DNA of 64,000 nt from Clostridia bacterium (GCA_017534305.1 JAFWCU010000016.1:48411-112410); one strand, 5' to 3'. Positions 25,773 through 34,850 are shown, counted from the stretch's first letter. Notes: generated by a model from the sequence alone, not told the origin. Numbers and translations: made by a program.

Positions 25773-26900
25773 ATGGAGTCCTTGCAGAGATTGCAATTTG
25801 ATATAGGGGAGCAAATTTCAAGAAAAGAATATTTAAGAAGAAAAAAGAAAAACTCTCAAAGTATAAAAAAGAGAAGTAAGATAACATATATTTTAATGGC
25901 TACATTTATGGCACTAGCCATATATATTGTAGTACAAGTTGTTGTTTATAGAAAATATAATAGTTTCAAATATACTATTGGAGATGGTGTTAGCTCACAA
26001 GCTGTATACAATATTTATTTTGTAACAGAAGGATATACATATGATCCTATTTATTCAATAAGCTCAATATCATCTTTAGGTGAAAATGAAAAAACTGTTT
26101 TACCTTCTAGTAACATTAATGATATTGTAGTTGAAAAAGACTATATATATGGTACAAGAGATGGTGCAGTTTGCAAAGTTACAAAAGATAAATATGAAAT
26201 AGAAGAATTATTTAATGATAATGTAAAAAAATATGCAAAAGATGGAAATATGATATTCTATACATGTGGTAATGGAGGAGTACTTAAATCATATAATGAA
26301 GAAACTAAAGAAGTACGTGAATTTGATATTTCAGATGTAGAACAAATATTAATTGATTCTGGAAGCGTATTTGCAATAACTCATAAAACAGATGAAAAAG
26401 CTATCTATAAGTTTGATTACGCAGGTGGTGGAAAGAAAAAAATATCTGGAGATTCTAAAGTTTCATATGCGATAGCAGACGGTGGTAGAATATATTTTGT
26501 AAACAGATCAGATAATAACCATATTTGTTCAATAGATGAAGAAGGAAATGACTTTAAAACATTAGAAGGAACAGTTGGAATTAGTACAACTGGACCTGCT
26601 AAAATGGTAAATGGAAACAAGTATATGTTTGTTAAAGATAATGGCCTATACTATGTAAATAAAGCAGATGAAGATACTTTATGGCGTTATGATCTAGAAT
26701 CTGGACAAAAAGAAAAAGTAATATCTGCTTCAATAGAAATACTTCAAAATGTAGATAATACAGTTTTTTATAAAATAGACAAAGAAATGGGAGTATACTT
26801 ATACAATTATGATACAAAATTCATGTCATTAATAACAAAAAGAAGAGTAAAAGAATTTGTAATTGATACATATACAGATATATTTCAAGATGCAATGTAA
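25773..26900 (+). CDS. Membrane-anchored beta-propeller-like protein (DUF5050-like)
   Basis: 375 residues: a basic cytoplasmic tail (RRKKKNSQSIKKRSK), one membrane helix at about 38-60, then an extracellular domain of repeated short beta units (for example DYIYGTRDGAVCKVTKD, GRIYFVNRSDNNHICSIDEEG, NGLYYVNKADEDTLWRYD), which resembles DUF5050 propeller repeats. Function unknown. The ATG at 25773 lies very near GAGGGGAG; TTG codons at 25782 and 25791 are alternative starts. Own promoter and terminator. A protein with similar plan is encoded at 33554. Confidence 0.7.
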   Translation: MESLQRLQFDIGEQISRKEYLRRKKKNSQSIKKRSKITYILMATFMALAIYIVVQVVVYRKYNSFKYTIGDGVSSQAVYNIYFVTEGYTYDPIYSISSISSLGENEKTVLPSSNINDIVVEKDYIYGTRDGAVCKVTKDKYEIEELFNDNVKKYAKDGNMIFYTCGNGGVLKSYNEETKEVREFDISDVEQILIDSGSVFAITHKTDEKAIYKFDYAGGGKKKISGDSKVSYAIADGGRIYFVNRSDNNHICSIDEEGNDFKTLEGTVGISTTGPAKMVNGNKYMFVKDNGLYYVNKADEDTLWRYDLESGQKEKVISASIEILQNVDNTVFYKIDKEMGVYLYNYDTKFMSLITKRRVKEFVIDTYTDIFQDAM

Positions 26901-26908
26901 GGTTTAAC

Positions 26909-26936
26909 GGAGGTAACAAAAAGTTACCTCTTTTTT
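26909..26936 (+). terminator. Terminator
   Basis: GAGGTAAC (26910-26917), loop AAAAA, GTTACCTC (26923-26930), TTTTTT. Confidence 0.9.
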
Positions 26937-26960
26937 ATTTTTCTTTTTACTCATATTTCC

Positions 26961-26989
26961 TTGAATTTAAAGGCTTTTTGTAATATAAT
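26961..26989 (+). promoter_or_regulatory. Promoter of the HD hydrolase-leuS-GGDEF operon
   Basis: TTGAAT, 17-nt spacer, TATAAT, about 42 nt before the GTG start. Confidence 0.7.
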
Positions 26990-27031
26990 AACCATATAGT
27001 ATGCCTAAATTGGCTTGGAGGTGAATAATAC

Positions 27032-28162
27032 GTGGTAAATGATAACAAAATTAAGAAGAAAATGCTTGAGAGTGAGAAGCTCCTCTGCAAATTTGCATGT
27101 AAATCTAAAGATGCTATAAGAGAATTTTCACAAGATGAAGATTATAGAACAGAATTTGCAAGAGATGTAGATAAAATAATTCATTCGTCATGTTATACAA
27201 GATACATGGCTAAAACTCAAGTGTTTACAAATCCTTTAAATGATCACATTTCAACTCGTATGACACATGTTCAATATGTTGCAAAAGCAGCAAGAACTAT
27301 AGCAAGAGCTTTAAGCTTAAATGAAGACCTCTGTGAAGCAATAGCATTAGGGCATGATGTAGGACACACTCCATATGGACATTTTGGAGAAAGAGTACTA
27401 AACAAAATATCTAAAATGTATAATGATGGAAAGTGTTTTGCTCATAATCTAAATAGTGTAAGAGTATTTAGAGTAATTGAGAGAAAAGGGGAAAGTGTAA
27501 ATCTAACACTTCAAGTTTTAGATGGTTTTATGTGCCACAATGGTGAATTTCTACAAGAAAAATATGCACCACAAAGAAATAAAACATTTGAAACACTAAA
27601 CAAGGAATATAACGAGTGCTTGCAAGATGAAAGCGCGATTAAACGACTGACACCTATGACATTAGAAGGATGTGTTGTTAGAGTATCAGACGTTATTGGA
27701 TATATTGGAAAAGATATTGACGATGCCAATCGACTCGGTGTCTTTAACAAAAATACATTACCAGAAATAGTTAAGAAAAATCTAGGTACAGAAAATGCAC
27801 AAATAATGGATAGCATTATTACAGACATTATTAAAAACAGCTGGGGAAAAGACTATATATCAATGTCTCCTGAAGTATTTGAGGCTGTAAATGTATTAAA
27901 AGATTTTAATTATGAAAATATTTATCATAAAGCTATAAGTGAAGAACAAAGAGAAAAATATACAAAAACAATAGAAACATTATTTAGTGTATATAGTAGA
28001 GCACTAGATCAAAAAGATTTAACAAATGATATATATAGAACATTTTTAGATAAAATGAGCAAAGATTATATACAAAACACATCAGATGCTCAAAAGGTTA
28101 TAGACTATATTTCTGGTATGACAGATAATTATTTAGAAAGAGAATACGAAAAATATAAATAA
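27032..28162 (+). CDS. dGTPase-like HD-domain phosphohydrolase
   Basis: 376-residue metal-dependent HD protein of the deoxyguanosinetriphosphate triphosphohydrolase family, expected to remove triphosphate from dNTPs. Metal ligands are His in RMTHVQYV, the His-Asp pair in ALGHDVGHTPYGHFGE (near 107), and Asp in VSDVIGYIGKD. The start is GTG with GGAGGTGA seven bases upstream. First gene of an operon with leuS (gap 14 nt). Whether it acts on dGTP or other nucleotides is not readable. Confidence 0.85.
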   Translation: MVNDNKIKKKMLESEKLLCKFACKSKDAIREFSQDEDYRTEFARDVDKIIHSSCYTRYMAKTQVFTNPLNDHISTRMTHVQYVAKAARTIARALSLNEDLCEAIALGHDVGHTPYGHFGERVLNKISKMYNDGKCFAHNLNSVRVFRVIERKGESVNLTLQVLDGFMCHNGEFLQEKYAPQRNKTFETLNKEYNECLQDESAIKRLTPMTLEGCVVRVSDVIGYIGKDIDDANRLGVFNKNTLPEIVKKNLGTENAQIMDSIITDIIKNSWGKDYISMSPEVFEAVNVLKDFNYENIYHKAISEEQREKYTKTIETLFSVYSRALDQKDLTNDIYRTFLDKMSKDYIQNTSDAQKVIDYISGMTDNYLEREYEKYK

Positions 28163-28176
28163 GGAGAGATAATAAT

Positions 28177-30594
28177 ATGTACGATAAAAATATAGATGCC
28201 AAATGGCAAAAAGTATGGGAAGAGAAAAAAGCTTTCCATGCAGTAACAGGTGGAGATAAAGAAAAATTTTATGCCTTAATTGAGTTCCCATATCCGTCAG
28301 GTGCAGGACTTCATGTAGGTCACATTAGAGCTTTCATGGGAATGGAAGTGTTATCTAGAAAGAAAAGAATGGAAGGAAAAAACGTATTATTCCCAATTGG
28401 TTTTGATGCTTTTGGTCTTCCAACAGAAAACTATGCAATGAAAAATAACATTCATCCAAGAATTGTTACAGACAAAAATATTGCAATATTTACTAAACAA
28501 TTAAAATCTGTAGGTTATTCTTTCGATTGGGATAGAGTAATAGATACTACAGATCCTAATTACTATAAATGGACACAATGGATTTTCTTAAAATTATTTG
28601 AACATGGACTAGCATACAAAGATAAAACATACGTAAACTACTGTCCAAAATGTAGAGTTATCCTTGCAAATGAAGAATCTCAAGGAGGAGTTTGCGATAG
28701 ATGTGATAGCGAAATAGTTCAAATGGAAAAAGAAGTTTGGATGTTAAAAATAACAGACTATGCAGACAAATTACTTGATGGTTTAAATGAAGTAAACTTC
28801 CCACCAAGAGTAAGACTTGAACAAGAAAACTGGATTGGAAGAAGCTACGGGGCTGAAATAGACTTTAAAGTTGATGGAAAAGATGAAAAATTAACAGTTT
28901 ACACTACAAGACCAGACACAATCTATGGAGTAACTTATATGGCTTTAGCTCCAGAACATCCTATACTAGATAAATACAAAGATGAAATTAAAAACTTTGA
29001 TGAAATATTAGAATACAGAAAAGCTGCTGCAAAGAAAACTGAATTTGAAAGAGTTGAACTTGCAAAAGATAAAACTGGTGTAAAAGTTGAAGGACTAGAA
29101 ATAGTTAACCCAGTAACAGGAAAAGTTGTACCTCTATGGGTAACAGACTATGTTATGATGGGATATGGTACAGGAGCTATTATGGCTGTTCCTGCACATG
29201 ATACAAGAGACTACGAATTTGCAAAAAAATTTGGTATGGATATAATTCAAGTTGTGGCAAATAAATCTGGAGAAGAAGTAGACTTAAGTAATCAAGCATA
29301 CACAGATATTGAAGAAGGAATATTAATTAACTCAGAAGTAATTAATGGGTTATCTGTTACAGAAGCTAAAGAAAAAATAACAAAATATTTAGAAGATAAC
29401 AACATTGGTAAAGCTAAGAAAAATTATCATATGAAAGACTGGGCATTTGCAAGACAAAGATATTGGGGTGAACCAGTACCAATTATTAAATGTCCACATT
29501 GTGGTCTAGTACCTTTAAAAGAAGAAGATTTACCACTTGAATTACCAGATGTTAAAGACTTTATCCCTGGTGAAGATGGTGAGTCTCCACTTGCAAGAGT
29601 AGAGTCATGGGTAAATGTAAAATGTCCAAAATGTGGTGGAGATGCAAAAAGAGAAACAGACACAATGCCACAATGGGCTGGATCATCATGGTACTTCTTA
29701 AGATACATGGATCCACACAATAATGATGCTCTAGCATCTAAAGAAGCATTAGACTACTGGAAACAAGTAGATTGCTACAATGGTGGTATGGAACACGTAA
29801 CACGTCACTTAATTTATTCAAGATTTTGGCACAGATTCTTATATGATATAGGCGTAGTACCAACTGCAGAACCATATGCAAGACGTTCTACACAAGGATT
29901 AATCCTTGCACATGATGGAAGTAAAATGTCTAAATCTAAAGGAAATGTTGTAAATCCAGATGATATCGTTAAAGAATATGGCGCAGATACTTTAAGAACA
30001 TATATATTATTTATTGGAGACTATGGTATGGAAGCTCCTTGGTCTGAAACTGGTGTTAAAGGTGCTAAAAAGTTCTTAGATAGAGTAATGAGAATTGAAT
30101 CATTAGTAACAGACGAAGATATTACATCTAAAGAATTAGATAGAGAAATTAATGTAACAATTAAGAAAGTATCCGAAGATTACGAAGATATGAAATATAA
30201 TACAGCTATAGCTGCAATGATGAGCTATGTAAATGTATTATATAAACAAGAAAAAGTATCTAAAAAATATGTTAGACCATTAATTCAATTATTAAATCCA
30301 ATTGCACCACACGTAACTGAAGAGTTATGGGAAAAACTTGGATTTGAAGGTTACCTATTTGAATCTAAATGGCCTGAATATGATGAATCAAAACTTGTTG
30401 CAGATGAAATTGAAATACCAGTTCAAGTAAATGGTACAGTAAGATATAAAATAACTGTTCCTGCAGATAGTGATGAAGCAACTATTGAACAAGTTGCAAA
30501 GGAAAACCCTGCGCTTTCAAATTACATGGCTGGAAAAGAAATTAAAAAAGTAATCGTAATTAAATCTAAAATTGTTAACATAGTTATTGGTTAA
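28177..30594 (+). CDS. leuS: Leucyl-tRNA synthetase
   Basis: 805-residue class I synthetase that charges tRNA-Leu. The HIGH motif appears as HVGH in PYPSGAGLHVGHIRA, KMSKS appears in HDGSKMSKSKGN, and the editing domain with TTRPDTIYG lies between. Cysteine pairs CPKC/CDRC and CPHC/CPKC form the zinc regions. AAGGAGAG precedes the ATG. No T-box leader is visible, so regulation seems to come from the operon promoter at 26961. Confidence 0.97.
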   Translation: MYDKNIDAKWQKVWEEKKAFHAVTGGDKEKFYALIEFPYPSGAGLHVGHIRAFMGMEVLSRKKRMEGKNVLFPIGFDAFGLPTENYAMKNNIHPRIVTDKNIAIFTKQLKSVGYSFDWDRVIDTTDPNYYKWTQWIFLKLFEHGLAYKDKTYVNYCPKCRVILANEESQGGVCDRCDSEIVQMEKEVWMLKITDYADKLLDGLNEVNFPPRVRLEQENWIGRSYGAEIDFKVDGKDEKLTVYTTRPDTIYGVTYMALAPEHPILDKYKDEIKNFDEILEYRKAAAKKTEFERVELAKDKTGVKVEGLEIVNPVTGKVVPLWVTDYVMMGYGTGAIMAVPAHDTRDYEFAKKFGMDIIQVVANKSGEEVDLSNQAYTDIEEGILINSEVINGLSVTEAKEKITKYLEDNNIGKAKKNYHMKDWAFARQRYWGEPVPIIKCPHCGLVPLKEEDLPLELPDVKDFIPGEDGESPLARVESWVNVKCPKCGGDAKRETDTMPQWAGSSWYFLRYMDPHNNDALASKEALDYWKQVDCYNGGMEHVTRHLIYSRFWHRFLYDIGVVPTAEPYARRSTQGLILAHDGSKMSKSKGNVVNPDDIVKEYGADTLRTYILFIGDYGMEAPWSETGVKGAKKFLDRVMRIESLVTDEDITSKELDREINVTIKKVSEDYEDMKYNTAIAAMMSYVNVLYKQEKVSKKYVRPLIQLLNPIAPHVTEELWEKLGFEGYLFESKWPEYDESKLVADEIEIPVQVNGTVRYKITVPADSDEATIEQVAKENPALSNYMAGKEIKKVIVIKSKIVNIVIG

Positions 30595-30615
30595 CTAATA
30601 TAAAAGGTGGTATAT

Positions 30616-32070
30616 ATGAATCTATTAGATTACGTTGGAGGATATAGAGGATTAATAATATCATTAGGGCTAGCAGCTATAATATCTATAGCTGTTATCC
30701 TAATATATATCCTTTGTACAAGAAAAAAGAGAAAAAATAACAAAAATATACATATCCAAGCATACACAGATGAGCTTACTAAAAAAGGAAATAGATATTT
30801 ATTCTATAATGATTTAGATGCTCTAATTGAAAAAGATAAAAACCTAGCAGTATGCTTTATGGATTTAGATGGCTTCAAACAAATAAATGACGCTTTAGGT
30901 CATGATATGGGAGACGAGCTTTTAATTGCAGTATCAAATAAATTTGATGAGTCTTTACCAGATAATGCAAAAGCATATAGGCTCGGTGGAGATGAGTTTT
31001 CCATAATCATTAAAGACATCTATTCAAAAGAAGAAGTTATTCTAATTCTAGAAAATTTAAGAAATATAATGAACAAACCAGTAATGTTAGAAAATAATAG
31101 CATTGCAATAGAATATAGTTTAGGTGTAGTTCTAGCAGTTGAGCAAAGATATTCAAGAAAAGAATTAATAAACTATGCAGACAATGCAATGTATTATATT
31201 AAAGAACATGGTGGAAACGGATATTATTTCCATAATGATAGTTTAAAAGCTCAACTTGAAAACAATGTAAAAATGGAAATGGATCTAAAAAAAGCATATG
31301 AGAATAATGAGTTTGGTATAGCTTTACAACCAAGAATTAACTTAGAAGATACTTCTAAAATAACATTTGAAGCATTAACTGAATGGAATCATCCGATTCT
31401 TGGAAAATTAGACGCTGCATACTTTATAGCTCAAGCTGAACTTATGGGACTTACAATAAAACTAGATGAATATGCTTTAAGAAATGCATGTGAAAAAATA
31501 TTGTATTTCAAAGAAAAAGGCTATGAAAATGTTCAAATAGCAATAAACATGTCCAATAAAAACGTATTTAAGAAAGAATTTATTGATTCTATTTGCAAGA
31601 TTATAGATGAATATAAATTACCTGCAAACTCTTTACAAATAGAAATGACTGGTATGATAGAAGTAAATAAATTTGATTCTTATAGATATATGTTTGAAAA
31701 ATTAAGTCAATTAAACGTTGAAATAGTTATTAATAGTTTAGACATAAATCAAGAATCACTTGAACTATTTGCTGAACTTCCAATAACAGAAGTAAAAGTA
31801 AGTACTTCACTATTAAGTGAAAAAATGAATGATAAAGTTTTTTCAGATTTAGTAACACTTGCAAAAGATTTAGGATATAAAGTTATAGCTGGAAAAATTA
31901 GCGATGAGAAAAAACTACTTAAAGCAATAGAATGTAAAGCAGACAAAATTCAAGGAAATTTCTTATTCAAAAAACTAGATGAAAACGTTGCAGAAGATCT
32001 ATTACAAAACTATGGAGCATATAGATTAAGAATAGAAGAAATGGTTATAAATGCAAATAGAAACAGATAA
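30616..32070 (+). CDS. Membrane GGDEF protein with degenerate EAL domain
   Basis: 484 residues: one N-terminal membrane helix (about 12-36), a GGDEF domain with intact RLGGDEF (124-128) and YTDELTKKGNRYLF at its start, then an EAL-like domain. The EAL tripeptide itself is present (252-254), but the other catalytic positions are lost: INSLDINQ replaces the DDFG loop, EVKVSTS replaces K.D, and VIAGKIS replaces the AEGVE glutamate. So it looks like a diguanylate cyclase with a non-catalytic EAL sensor or binding domain. No inhibitory RXXD site precedes GGDEF. ATG at 30616 follows AAAGGTGG. It closes the operon 21 nt after leuS. Confidence 0.85.
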   Translation: MNLLDYVGGYRGLIISLGLAAIISIAVILIYILCTRKKRKNNKNIHIQAYTDELTKKGNRYLFYNDLDALIEKDKNLAVCFMDLDGFKQINDALGHDMGDELLIAVSNKFDESLPDNAKAYRLGGDEFSIIIKDIYSKEEVILILENLRNIMNKPVMLENNSIAIEYSLGVVLAVEQRYSRKELINYADNAMYYIKEHGGNGYYFHNDSLKAQLENNVKMEMDLKKAYENNEFGIALQPRINLEDTSKITFEALTEWNHPILGKLDAAYFIAQAELMGLTIKLDEYALRNACEKILYFKEKGYENVQIAINMSNKNVFKKEFIDSICKIIDEYKLPANSLQIEMTGMIEVNKFDSYRYMFEKLSQLNVEIVINSLDINQESLELFAELPITEVKVSTSLLSEKMNDKVFSDLVTLAKDLGYKVIAGKISDEKKLLKAIECKADKIQGNFLFKKLDENVAEDLLQNYGAYRLRIEEMVINANRNR

Positions 32071-32096
32071 AAATATCTAAAAAAGGAACTTAAAAC

Positions 32097-32141
32097 TGTT
32101 GACAAATATTATCACTTAAGTTATAATAATACTTGTCAACA
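32097..32141 (+). promoter_or_regulatory. tRNA promoter (copy 1) inside an inverted repeat
   Basis: TTGACA (32099-32104), 17-nt spacer, TATAAT (32122-32127). A 9-bp inverted repeat frames it: TGTTGACAA (32097-32105) and TTGTCAACA (32133-32141). One arm covers the -35 box and the other the expected start site. Confidence 0.8.
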
Positions 32142-32148
32142 GATAAGT

Positions 32149-32224
32149 GGGCGCTTAGCTCAGTTGGGAGAGCATCTGCCTTACAAGCAGGGGGTCACAG
32201 GTTCGAGCCCTGTAGTGCCCACCA
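32149..32224 (+). tRNA. tRNA-Val (UAC), copy 1
   Basis: 76-nt cloverleaf with acceptor GGGCGCT/AGTGCCC, anticodon loop TTACAAG (UAC), T-loop GTTCGAG and an encoded CCA end. Identical to the copy at 34679. Confidence 0.97.
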
Positions 32225-32233
32225 CTTATTTTT

Positions 32234-32310
32234 GGCCTGGTAGTTCAGCTGGTTAGAACGCTAGCCTGTCACGCTAGAGGTCGTGGGTCCGAGCCCCATC
32301 CAGGTCGCCA
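32234..32310 (+). tRNA. tRNA-Asp (GUC), copy 1
   Basis: 77 nt; acceptor GGCCTGG/CCAGGTC, anticodon loop CTGTCAC (GUC), CCA encoded. Nine bases after tRNA-Val; identical to the copy at 34766. Confidence 0.97.
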
Positions 32311-32315
32311 TATTT

Positions 32316-32343
32316 AACTCAAACATAATGTTTGAGTTTTTTT
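32316..32343 (+). terminator. Terminator of tRNA cluster 1
   Basis: AACTCAAACA, loop TAA, TGTTTGAGTT, then T-run. Confidence 0.88.
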
Positions 32344-32410
32344 GCGCCTAAATGAAAAAATACACAAATATAATATAACTAAAACAAATGATAAAATATG
32401 ACATTTTTCA

Positions 32411-32439
32411 TTGACAAACCTCTTTAATTAGGATATTAT
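32411..32439 (+). promoter_or_regulatory. Promoter of prs
   Basis: TTGACA, 17-nt spacer, TATTAT. The leader of about 70 nt includes a hairpin TAAGCTAA-CAGT-TTAGCTTA (32463-32482) without a T-run. Confidence 0.7.
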
Positions 32440-32514
32440 CTTGATGTAATAATTTTAAGGGATAAGCTAACAGTTTAGCTTAAGAAAATCTCGATATAAT
32501 TAAGGAGGATTATT

Positions 32515-33459
32515 ATGAATGATTTAAAGGTCTTTTCATGTCCCACAGCAGAAGCTTTTGGGAAGGAAGTTTGTGAAAACTTAGGGATTTCTCTTGGAGA
32601 AATTAAATACCAAAAATTTAAAAATGATAACACATTTTTAAAGGTACTTGAGACAGTAAGAGATTGCGATGTATATGTTATTCAAACGACACAGCCACCA
32701 GTAAATGAAAGAGTAATGGAATTGTTATTTACTATTGATGCACTAAAATGGTCTGGAGCAAGACGTGTTACTGCGGTATTACCATATTTCATGTACTCTA
32801 GATCAGACAAAAAAGATCAATCAAGAGTACCAATTAATGCTAAAGTAATTGCAAAAATAATTGAAGCTTCTGGAGCAGACAGAGTGCTAACTTGTGATCT
32901 TCACAATCTTGCCATCCAACCATTTTTTAATTTTAATTGTGATGTGCTAACAGCACAGTTAATGCTTGAAGATTATTTCAAAGAAAAGGGATTTAAAAAT
33001 ATGGTAGTAGTTGCAACAGACGCTGGTTCTACTAAAAAAGCACACAAGTATTGTAAATATCTTGAATGTCCAATGGCAATGATAGATAAAAGAAGAGACG
33101 GAAATGATGATAATGCTAAAGCAAGCACTGTTGTAGGAAAAGTTAAAGGTAAAACTTGCATTATTTTTGATGATGAGATTGACACTGCAGGATCAATTTG
33201 TGAAGCAGCAAGAATCTTAGAAGAAAACGGAGCAAAGGAAATCTATGCAGGATGCACTCATGGAGTTCTATCTGCAGATGCAGTAAAAAGATTAAACGAC
33301 TCACCTATTAAAGAAGTTGTAATGACAAATACTGTTCCAATTCCTAAGGAAAAAATGGTAGAAAAATTTACTGTTTTATCTATGGCACCAAAATTTGCTG
33401 AGGCTATAAGGTGCTTACATGAAGGTAAACCACTAGGAAGACTAATAAACAAAGATTAA
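32515..33459 (+). CDS. prs: Ribose-phosphate pyrophosphokinase (divergent type)
   Basis: 314-residue enzyme that makes PRPP from ribose 5-phosphate and ATP for nucleotide, His and Trp synthesis. The PRPP loop IIFDDEIDTAGSI (near 217-228) and CDLHNLAIQPFF are clear. Other motifs differ from the classic form: FMYSRSDKKD stands in for YARQDRK, and NDNTFLKVLETVRDCDVYVIQ for the GE.SVRG..VYIIQ element, so it belongs to a divergent Prs branch. AAGGAGG precedes the ATG. Single gene between tRNA clusters. Confidence 0.88.
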   Translation: MNDLKVFSCPTAEAFGKEVCENLGISLGEIKYQKFKNDNTFLKVLETVRDCDVYVIQTTQPPVNERVMELLFTIDALKWSGARRVTAVLPYFMYSRSDKKDQSRVPINAKVIAKIIEASGADRVLTCDLHNLAIQPFFNFNCDVLTAQLMLEDYFKEKGFKNMVVVATDAGSTKKAHKYCKYLECPMAMIDKRRDGNDDNAKASTVVGKVKGKTCIIFDDEIDTAGSICEAARILEENGAKEIYAGCTHGVLSADAVKRLNDSPIKEVVMTNTVPIPKEKMVEKFTVLSMAPKFAEAIRCLHEGKPLGRLINKD

Positions 33460-33464
33460 TATTT

Positions 33465-33499
33465 AAGAGTACATAATTTTATGTACTCTTATTTTTTTT
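33465..33499 (+). terminator. Terminator after prs
   Basis: AAGAGTACAT (33465-33474), loop AATTTT, ATGTACTCTT (33481-33490), A, T-run. Confidence 0.88.
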
Positions 33500-33500
33500 A

Positions 33501-33529
33501 TTGAAAAAAGATTATTTAAATGCTATCAT
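33501..33529 (+). promoter_or_regulatory. Promoter of the 33554 gene
   Basis: TTGAAA, 17-nt spacer, TATCAT with TGC extended -10; it starts one or two bases after the prs terminator. Confidence 0.55.
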
Positions 33530-33553
33530 TAAATATGAGGAGATAATAATCTT

Positions 33554-34573
33554 ATGAAAAAAGGAAGAAGTAGTATAATAACTATTATTATAGCATTAGC
33601 AATAATTGCACTAATGGCATATGGTGTAATAAGATATATAGAAAGTCATAAAAAAGAAGAGTCAGAGGAAGGACCAGCATATGAATATACTAATTTTCAA
33701 GAAGAAGATTTTATGCAGTATGAATATGAAAAAATGGATTCATCTTTAGAAGGAATATATGCTCTAGCAATAGAAAATGATTATATAGTTGGTGTCAAAG
33801 CATATAACAATACAGTAAATATTTACCAAATTAATCCAGAATTAGACTATGATTATGCATATAGCAATGGAATGCTATATATCGTTCAAACTGACACAGG
33901 AGCAATGACAATATATAATTTAAAGTCATTAAGCATTGAGCAAGAACAAGTTGATTTAAAGCCAAATATAGAAGAAATAAAAGTAAAAAACGAAGAGGTT
34001 TACTTTATAGCTGAAGGTTGCTATTATAAGCTTAATAATAAAGGAAAAGTAGAACAAATATATGATAATGTTTCATCATCTAGTTTTGTAATAAAAGCAG
34101 ATAACACATATATATGTTTAGATAAAGTATTTTACAAAATAGATAAAGAAGGAAACATGAACAAAATAGATGAAAATGTTGAAGACATTTATTACAACGA
34201 TTACTATGAAAGAGATAAAATAATATATGATAAATTAATTGATGAACAAGCTACTTCTAAATACATTTATAATGTGTATAACGAAAATACGACTAATTCT
34301 ATAAGAAATAATACGTATTTTGTAGTATATGGAGCAAATGAATACATTTATACAACAAAAGATAATGACGTAGTAATAATTAAAGAAAATGGAAATAATA
34401 AATATATATATAAAGCAAAAACAGATGAAGTAATAAATAATGTTACTTTATTTAAAGACGGCTATATCATAGTATCAACAACAAAAGGAGAAACAGTAAT
34501 AGACTTAAGTGCTATGAATAAGCTAATTAGTGATAACATAATCAATTTACAGAAAATTAAATATTTAAAATAA
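33554..34573 (+). CDS. Membrane-anchored repeat protein of unknown function
   Basis: 339 residues: a short basic start, a membrane helix at about 6-28, then an extracellular acidic domain with repeated beta-type units rich in Tyr and Asp (for example NGMLYIVQTDTGAMTIYN, NEEVYFIAEGCYYKLNNKGK, YICLDKVFYKIDKEGN). The plan resembles the protein at 25773, again propeller-like, but without clear sequence identity. Function unknown. GAGGAG lies upstream of the ATG. Single-gene unit followed by tRNA cluster 2. Confidence 0.7.
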   Translation: MKKGRSSIITIIIALAIIALMAYGVIRYIESHKKEESEEGPAYEYTNFQEEDFMQYEYEKMDSSLEGIYALAIENDYIVGVKAYNNTVNIYQINPELDYDYAYSNGMLYIVQTDTGAMTIYNLKSLSIEQEQVDLKPNIEEIKVKNEEVYFIAEGCYYKLNNKGKVEQIYDNVSSSSFVIKADNTYICLDKVFYKIDKEGNMNKIDENVEDIYYNDYYERDKIIYDKLIDEQATSKYIYNVYNENTTNSIRNNTYFVVYGANEYIYTTKDNDVVIIKENGNNKYIYKAKTDEVINNVTLFKDGYIIVSTTKGETVIDLSAMNKLISDNIINLQKIKYLK

Positions 34574-34584
34574 GATAAGAAAAG

Positions 34585-34620
34585 TCCTTTAAAAACATAG
34601 TATTTTTAAAGGATTTTTTT
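34585..34620 (+). terminator. Terminator before tRNA cluster 2
   Basis: TCCTTTAAAAA (34585-34595) pairs with TTTTTAAAGGA (34603-34613), then TTTTTTT. Confidence 0.85.
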
Positions 34621-34630
34621 AAAAAAATTG

Positions 34631-34672
34631 TTGACAAATAATACTCATTAAGTTATAATAATACTTGTCAAG
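34631..34672 (+). promoter_or_regulatory. tRNA promoter (copy 2)
   Basis: TTGACA (34631-34636), 17-nt spacer, TATAAT (34654-34659). From AAGTTATAATAATAC to TTGTCAA it matches copy 1 at 32097, and the TTGACAA/TTGTCAA inverted arms are kept. Confidence 0.8.
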
Positions 34673-34678
34673 GTAAGT

Positions 34679-34754
34679 GGGCGCTTAGCTCAGTTGGGAG
34701 AGCATCTGCCTTACAAGCAGGGGGTCACAGGTTCGAGCCCTGTAGTGCCCACCA
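34679..34754 (+). tRNA. tRNA-Val (UAC), copy 2
   Basis: Identical in sequence to the tRNA at 32149; anticodon UAC, CCA encoded. Confidence 0.97.
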
Positions 34755-34765
34755 CTTAATTACTT

Positions 34766-34842
34766 GGCCTGGTAGTTCAGCTGGTTAGAACGCTAGCCTG
34801 TCACGCTAGAGGTCGTGGGTCCGAGCCCCATCCAGGTCGCCA
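34766..34842 (+). tRNA. tRNA-Asp (GUC), copy 2
   Basis: Identical to the tRNA at 32234; anticodon GUC, CCA encoded. Confidence 0.97.
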
Positions 34843-34850
34843 TATTATCC

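Noticed and set aside
26990..28176. T-box leader for leuS (and for proS near 21430)
   Set aside because: No GGGTGGNACCGCG-type element or specifier stem is visible in these regions; both synthetase genes are internal to operons.
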